DNA of 64,000 nucleotides from Fallopia convolvulus (Eukaryota; Streptophyta; Magnoliopsida; Caryophyllales; Polygonaceae): assembly GCA_964016875.1 (NCBI GenBank), contig OZ024735.1, positions 13,307,699 to 13,371,698 on the forward strand, read 5' to 3'. The position numbers and the translations under genes are program-made. The notes below the pieces were generated by a model. The model searched no databases. It saw only the letters and a list, made by a program, of their open reading frames with translations, and was not told the DNA's origin. Shown one piece after another: positions 59,018-64,000 of this stretch; position 1 is the stretch's first letter, and each line of letters opens with the position of its first letter.

Positions 59018-59317
59018 GTGGGCAAAGACACACCAGTTAGGGTTCTCGGCCTCCTTCTTTGTCCTCTGTTGTGATGTTGAGCGGTGCCTCCAAAAATTAG
59101 TGTAGAAGGAAGGCAAAAACATGAGGAATGAGAGGGAGGTGGAAATGAGTTTAAGAGGAAAAGAGATGGGTTTAGGTTCGGGCGTCCAATCATTTCTAAA
59201 CAAAACATTGGGCTTTTTGGTCCAAAACGAAAAGAATAGGAAAGGTGGAGTGGAATAAGGGTAGGAGTTTAAACGGGCTAAGTAAACGGTTTTGCGAACG
59301 AAAACTTAGGTCTTACA

Positions 59318-59333
59318 TTCTACCCCTTGAGGA
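59318..59333 (-). promoter_or_regulatory. Polypurine tract of the Tekay-like element
   Basis: CTCAAGGGGTAGAA on the minus strand sits directly before the 3' LTR start TGTAAGACC. Confidence 0.75.
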
Positions 59334-59619
59334 AAGTTTCGTCCCGAAACTTCCAGGTTAAAGTGGAAGCCCACAAAGATTCCCGAGGTTTCACAACCTC
59401 TCCCCCTTGAAGAGGTTCGTCCTTGAACCCCAAATCATTGACAACAACTTAAACATAACACAAAACACATACCAAAATACTATAACCATGAAGAAAGACA
59501 ACCAATTCAAACACATGTCAAAAAACAATCAAGCAAACAACAAACATGCTTAGAAACACTAAGTCATAACAACGTCACACCTACTTCCGGGCGACCTTCA
59601 AACTCTACTCTAAACGGCT

Positions 59620-60330
59620 TCCACTAAACTCGAGTATAGTTCAGGGTAGTTTTCTCTCATCCTATCGTCAGTCTCCCAAGTGGCCTCCTCGACACCTCGC
59701 GGAGACCACTGAATCAATACCTACTTAATCTCCTTGCTAGCGGCTGCTCTCTGAAGGTATGATCGGGCTCAACCTCCCACTCCTTATAGTTGAGCATGTG
59801 ACTGGGATCCAAAACATATTGTCTCAGCTGTGATACGTGAAAACAAGGTGAACTCCATCTAAGGCGGGTGGTAAGCAGTCGTGATATGCAACCTCGTTCC
59901 AAGTGCCTCATGCATTTGTTGCCAAAATCTGGAAATTAAACGCCCATCACGATTTGACACAATCGTCTTGGGCACACCATGCAGTCTAACTATCTGATTT
60001 TTGAACATCTCTACCAACTTGTTCACTGGATAAGTCTCCTTAATAGGCAAGAAGCGAGTAGTCTATGTCAACCTATCCACTATAACCAGATGGTATCATA
60101 CCCTTTGCTTACCCGTAGTCTAGTGAAAAAATCCATGGAAATGTCCTCCCACTTCCACTTTGGAATAATGGGAAGTAATTGGAGCAACCCTCTCATCCTA
60201 TGGTGCCCAATCTTCACTTGTTGACAAACCTAACACTTAGCCACAATTCTCTCTGGCTTCATGCAATTCTACCAGTAATATTGTCGTAAATCTTTGTAAA
60301 TCTTACTTGCTCCAGGGTGAATCAAGTAAA
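59620..60330 (-). pseudogene. Integrase and chromodomain of a Tekay-like chromovirus
   Basis: The integrase core is seen as RLHGVPKTIVSNRDGRLISR and WQQMHEALGTRLHITTAYHP (about 59975-59860). Downstream are CFHVSQLRQYVLDPSHMLNY (about 59845-59790) and then VEEATWE...MRENYPELY (about 59690-59640), the end of a chromodomain-bearing integrase C-terminus. Chromodomains steer chromovirus insertion to heterochromatin. Frame breaks show it is inactive. Confidence 0.8.
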
Positions 60331-60685
60331 ATGTAGTGTGGCCTCTTGCGAAATCTTCCGTCTCAGCTCTGCATCTTAAGGCACAAAAATTAGACCGCAC
60401 AACTCAAAATATTTTCTGTTCTCTCTACAAAGTCAAGTGCCTCTCCAAGGCTCAACTTCTACCTCCTCTCTTGAACCACCGGACCTAACTCCTTTCTCAA
60501 CCTCACTTCTTCAAGCAAAGTCAGTTGACACACCATAATACTTAACCTACCCTGGTAGCGTTGAATATGCACCTAGATTTCGCACCTCTTCAACTCACTC
60601 TACAACTCTGGTTGAGCAGTCAAAAGAGCCAGCATACGCTCCAGAGACGCTTCCCACTAAGGGCATCGACGACTACATTCGCCTT

Positions 60686-61916
60686 TCATGGGTGGTAAAG
60701 GATCTCCAAATCATAATCTTTTAGCAACTTAAGCCATCTCCACAGTCTTGCCTTTAATTCTCTCTGAGTGAAGATGTACTTGAAACTCTTATTATATGTC
60801 ATCATTTGGCATGTGTTCCTATAGAAGTAATGACGGCAAAACATCAAGGCGTGTACCACCGCTGCCAACTCCAAAACATAAGTAGGGTAATTCTGCTCAT
60901 TCGGCTTCAACTATCTGGAGGCATAACCAATCCTAATGTCCCTTTGCATCAACACACATCCCCATTCTACCTTGGAAGCGTCACTATAGATCACAAGGTC
61001 CTCATTCCACAGGGGAAGAGTAAGCATATGAGCTGAAATTAACCTCCCCTTCAACCCGTCGAAGCTCCTTTGATAGACCTCTCATTCCACTCAAAACGAG
61101 TGGTCTTCTTCAGCAGGTTGGTAAATGGTTGGGCTACACGGGAGAACCCTTCCACCAATCTCCGATAGTACCCCGCTAAACCTAGGAAGCTCTGCATCTC
61201 CTTTACATTCTTCAGGGTTCCTAAGCTTTCACAACTTCAATCTTCACAGGGTCCATAACTCCTTTAGTGGACACCACATGTCCTAGAAAAGTGACTTCTG
61301 GCAGCTAGAACTCGCACTTTGACGGCGTAGCAAATAGTCGGTGTTGCCTCAACACTCCTAACACCAGCCTGAGATGCTCCTCATTCCGGGAGTAAAATAG
61401 GATATCATCAATGAATACCACTACAACTATGTCCAAGAAATCTATAAAATCTCAACTCCTCAACTCCACAAACATTGTTGGTGCATTGGTCAATCCGGAC
61501 GACATCACTACAAAGTCATAATGTCCACATCTAGTTCGGAAAGCCGTCTTGGAACATCTTCCTCCTGAATCCTCAAGTGATGGTAACATGACCTCAGAAC
61601 ACAAAAGCCCTTATGCAACTGATCCAATGAAACATCCATACGTGGCAGTGGTTACTTGTTCTTGATCGTGACTCGGTTTAACTCTTGATAAACGATACAC
61701 ACACGAAGGAAACAATCCTTCTTCTTTATAAACAATAAAAAAACGGTGCTCTTCAAGGTGACACGCTCGGACGTACATACCCTTCTCCAACAACTCTTCC
61801 AATTGTGCCTTCAACTCCTGCATTTCCATCGGGGCCATGCAGTATGGAGCCCTCGAGATTAGTCTCACCCCTTGCTCAAGATCAACACTGAAATCAACCT
61901 CTCTCTGAGGTGGCAA
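60686..61916 (-). pseudogene. Reverse transcriptase and RNase H of the Tekay-like chromovirus
   Basis: RT start: PPQREVDFSVDLEQG and APMEMQELKAQLEELLEKGM (61916-61770). A degenerate middle leads to VVFIDDILFYS (catalytic DD, about 61425-61390), and RNase H follows with NYPTYVLELAAVVHALMFCR and LKARLWRWLKLLKDYDLEIL (60890-60700). VCEFEDVFPDELLG just upstream (about 61955) is the usual lead-in. Gag and protease are missing. Confidence 0.85.
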
Positions 61917-61959
61917 ACCCAGTAGTTCGTCTGGAAAAACATCCTCAAACTCACAGACT

Positions 61960-62277
61960 ACCAGTATATCCTGAATGTGTGGTCCCTCCTATGGCACCTG
62001 AATAGAATCCAATGCAGACATCACTCTCCTCAGCCACTTCTCTACATCAGTTCCTTGTCCTAGTAAAGTTTTCCAGGTTGGGGCTCGCGGTACTGTCTTA
62101 GGAGCTCTACCACACGGTCAACTACTTCTGATTTCTGTACTTCTGGTAGCCCTCCTAACTGAGCAGATCTAACAATACTCTAGCTTGGTGCACTCACCTC
62201 AGTCCTTTGAAGCCCAACAATGGTATGTTGATCAAGTACAACTCTGATGCCCAACATATTCTAGCAGCCCTACAAGC
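61960..62277. other. Deletion-junction region left of the 5' LTR
   Basis: Only weak remnants of pol upstream sequence remain; gag, protease, the primer-binding site and the end of the 5' LTR are absent, pointing to one large deletion joining the pol lead-in to the LTR at about 62278. Confidence 0.5.
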
Positions 62278-64000
62278 GCTACCTGACAACCCATATAAGT
62301 CAGCAAAAAGATAAAACTTCCAAAACCGTAACTAAAGACTAAACCAAAACACCCAAACCACTCTAGCACCTAATGACACGCGCGTCAGCAATCCACTGCC
62401 ACATCCTGGCAAGGCTCCAACACAGGACCTACAGAAGTACCTGGAACTTGAAAAATAAAAGTCCCCAAGGGGTCAGCTACTATCCTAGGCAAGTTCTTTT
62501 ACAGAGACCATGGCTAGACGCCTCTTCGCCACCGACAATCATCGCACATGATCGTGCCGGTTACGCAGACAACACAGAGAAAACAATTACAATTTCTTTT
62601 ACAAGAAGAGGTTTGGAATGGAAAGCACATCACATCATACAATAAAACATTTCATAAGGAAAACATACATTAGGGACTAGTTCCAAAAACCAATCTCACA
62701 ATCACGGCATGAAATCTAACAAGGCTAGAATAGAGCCGAGCAAGTCGAGAACGACTTACCTCAAAAGACGAACACCAATACGTAGCGGAAGAAAGTAGGC
62801 TCGAACAAGTTACACGCAAACGTTATCGATTCCTAACAAATCAATAATTGAAACTATAACATTCGAAGAGAAGCGAAACACAACTTAATGCCCAAAAAGC
62901 TAAGAGTTCTTTCTAAAAGAAGCTTGTTGATGTTATCGATTTTAGGTTAGTACCTTACGAATTCCGAAACAACCTATCCTTGTCACCTGTTCAAATCTAA
63001 ACTAAGATACTAGTTACTAACACACTTTAAAAGGGACATTTTTACAATAAGAATCTACTTAATCAATGTAGTAGTATTTTAACCTACTACTCTAGATCGA
63101 GACCTTCAAACAAACCACAATAAATTCAAAACCAACATTACTAATTAAGCAATTCAACAATATCATTACATCTGAACCAAATTCAATAGCAACCATATTA
63201 TTAACCATCATTACTAATTAAATTCAGTACCAAATACATTCAACAAATTCACGTATTGACAAACGATTAAGCAAGCAACACTTCAATTGCTCTCCACTAA
63301 TAATAACACCATTATTGACCAAACTTTTCAACAAAAAAGTGATCAAATCCACAACTACAACAGTAAGCCACAAAACTCGACCTTCATCTATTTTAATGCC
63401 AAAAACACCCTAAGCTTGAACGGGATTATCAATCGGACCTCCAAGAACATAACCAGTCCTCCTATGTACAACAAGGGCAATTGTAAATTCCAATTGACAA
63501 TCAGAACAAGATATCAAATTCCAAATGCACAAATACGAACATCCAAATGAAATAGTCACACCCTTGAATCTAAAATTTTGATAGAGACCGTAAGGACAAG
63601 GCCCAACCTTAGGCACGCAAGTCATGGCAAGGTTCTACTTTGGGGTTCTCGATTCGACCGTCTCATACCATTGCAGGGCGGATCTCGGCGACAACCACGA
63701 CTAAAAAAAACCGGCGGCAACCCGATTTGCTTGATCGGCGGCGAGCTCGGCCAAAGACTCTCAGGTCCTGCTTGCGAGGCAAAATCGGTTCAAACGAGAA
63801 CCACAAAACAGGAAGGGAGGGAGAAGCAGAAGAAAAGGAGGTGAACGGACCGTTACCGACGGCGTGGACAGGTCGGCTTGGCGACGACGGAACAACGAAC
63901 TCGCGCAATTGGACGATTGGAAGAACTCGGGCAATTGGGTGACCGGAATTAGACACCAGCGTGCAACAGCAACCTGTTGTCTTTGATCGGTTTCAAGCCT
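62278..64000 (-). repeat. 5' LTR of the Tekay-like chromovirus (runs off the window)
   Basis: Matches 50840-51050 (62285-62495) and 55090-56500 (62507-63910) with about one mismatch per 15-20 bases by eye. It lacks the 54607-55085 block of the left copy. The apparent 60-100-codon frames are shared between both LTR copies and carry no domain. Confidence 0.8.

Larger units (their letters stand above)
50637..59317 (-). repeat. 3' LTR of the Tekay-like chromovirus, inflated by insertions
   Basis: On the minus strand it begins TGTAAGACC at 59317, after a polypurine tract, and ends GGGGTGTTACA at 50637. The parts 50840-51050, 55090-56500 and 59018-59317 form the LTR itself; the first two match the 5' LTR segment at 62278-63960. 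Between them lie a nested solo-LTR-like block (to 54606) and a truncated gypsy element (56503-59017). The segment 54607-55085 belongs to the LTR or its insertion and is missing from the right copy. Confidence 0.7.

Noticed and set aside
63287..63956. ORFs shared by both Tekay-like LTR copies
   Set aside because: Sharing follows from LTR duplication; no motif, and frames differ between the copies.

Overview
This window is nuclear DNA from a flowering plant. It holds one apparently intact host gene with plant-type spliced exons, and almost everything else is a graveyard of nested transposable elements of plant-specific families: Athila-like and chromovirus Ty3/gypsy elements, a MULE, a mariner, hAT and Mutator MITEs, and LINE fragments. 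There is no rRNA gene, CRISPR array or bacterial operon. The species cannot be named from the sequence.

Layout, left to right. At 400-2957 (minus) lies a 5'-truncated LINE broken by a 496-bp Mutator-type foldback MITE with a 9-bp target duplication. At 3479-6842 (minus) is a nine-coding-exon DRM-type de novo DNA methyltransferase with its 5' UTR exons further right, and a Tourist-like MITE in its leader intron. From 8767 to about 39745 runs one disrupted MULE transposase gene (plus strand) split into three blocks. The first interruption (10450-15753) is a 5.3-kb mariner-like element that itself carries a 1.36-kb solo LTR. The second interruption (16260-39560, target duplication GGGCT) is a minus-strand Athila-like Ty3/gypsy element with gag, protease, RT, RNase H, integrase and an env-like ORF. 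That env-like ORF was split by a plus-strand gypsy fragment and by a tandem LTR-internal-LTR-internal-LTR array (21336-30502, target duplication ATCAT) of a gag-only non-autonomous element. The first LTR of the array holds a 1.15-kb hAT element. The order of insertion can be read directly from target duplications and reading frames.

From about 39960 to the end there is a plant-mobile-domain fragment, a 451-bp hAT MITE, a Tat-like LTR end with primer-binding site, a second LINE RNase H fragment split by a 3.36-kb solo LTR, and a decayed Tekay-like chromovirus (minus strand). The chromovirus 3' LTR (50637-59317) is inflated by further insertions, and its 5' LTR runs off the window end.

The strongest unexplained signal is a short perfect palindrome, core TCGTTAACGA, scattered at about 20 places through the Athila-like element only: in LTRs, untranslated regions and coding linkers, usually in pairs. 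Symmetric variants (TCGGTACCGA) keep the palindrome, as if dyad symmetry were maintained. Functionally the window sets a gene for RNA-directed DNA methylation beside the kind of elements that pathway silences; any direct regulatory link is inference.
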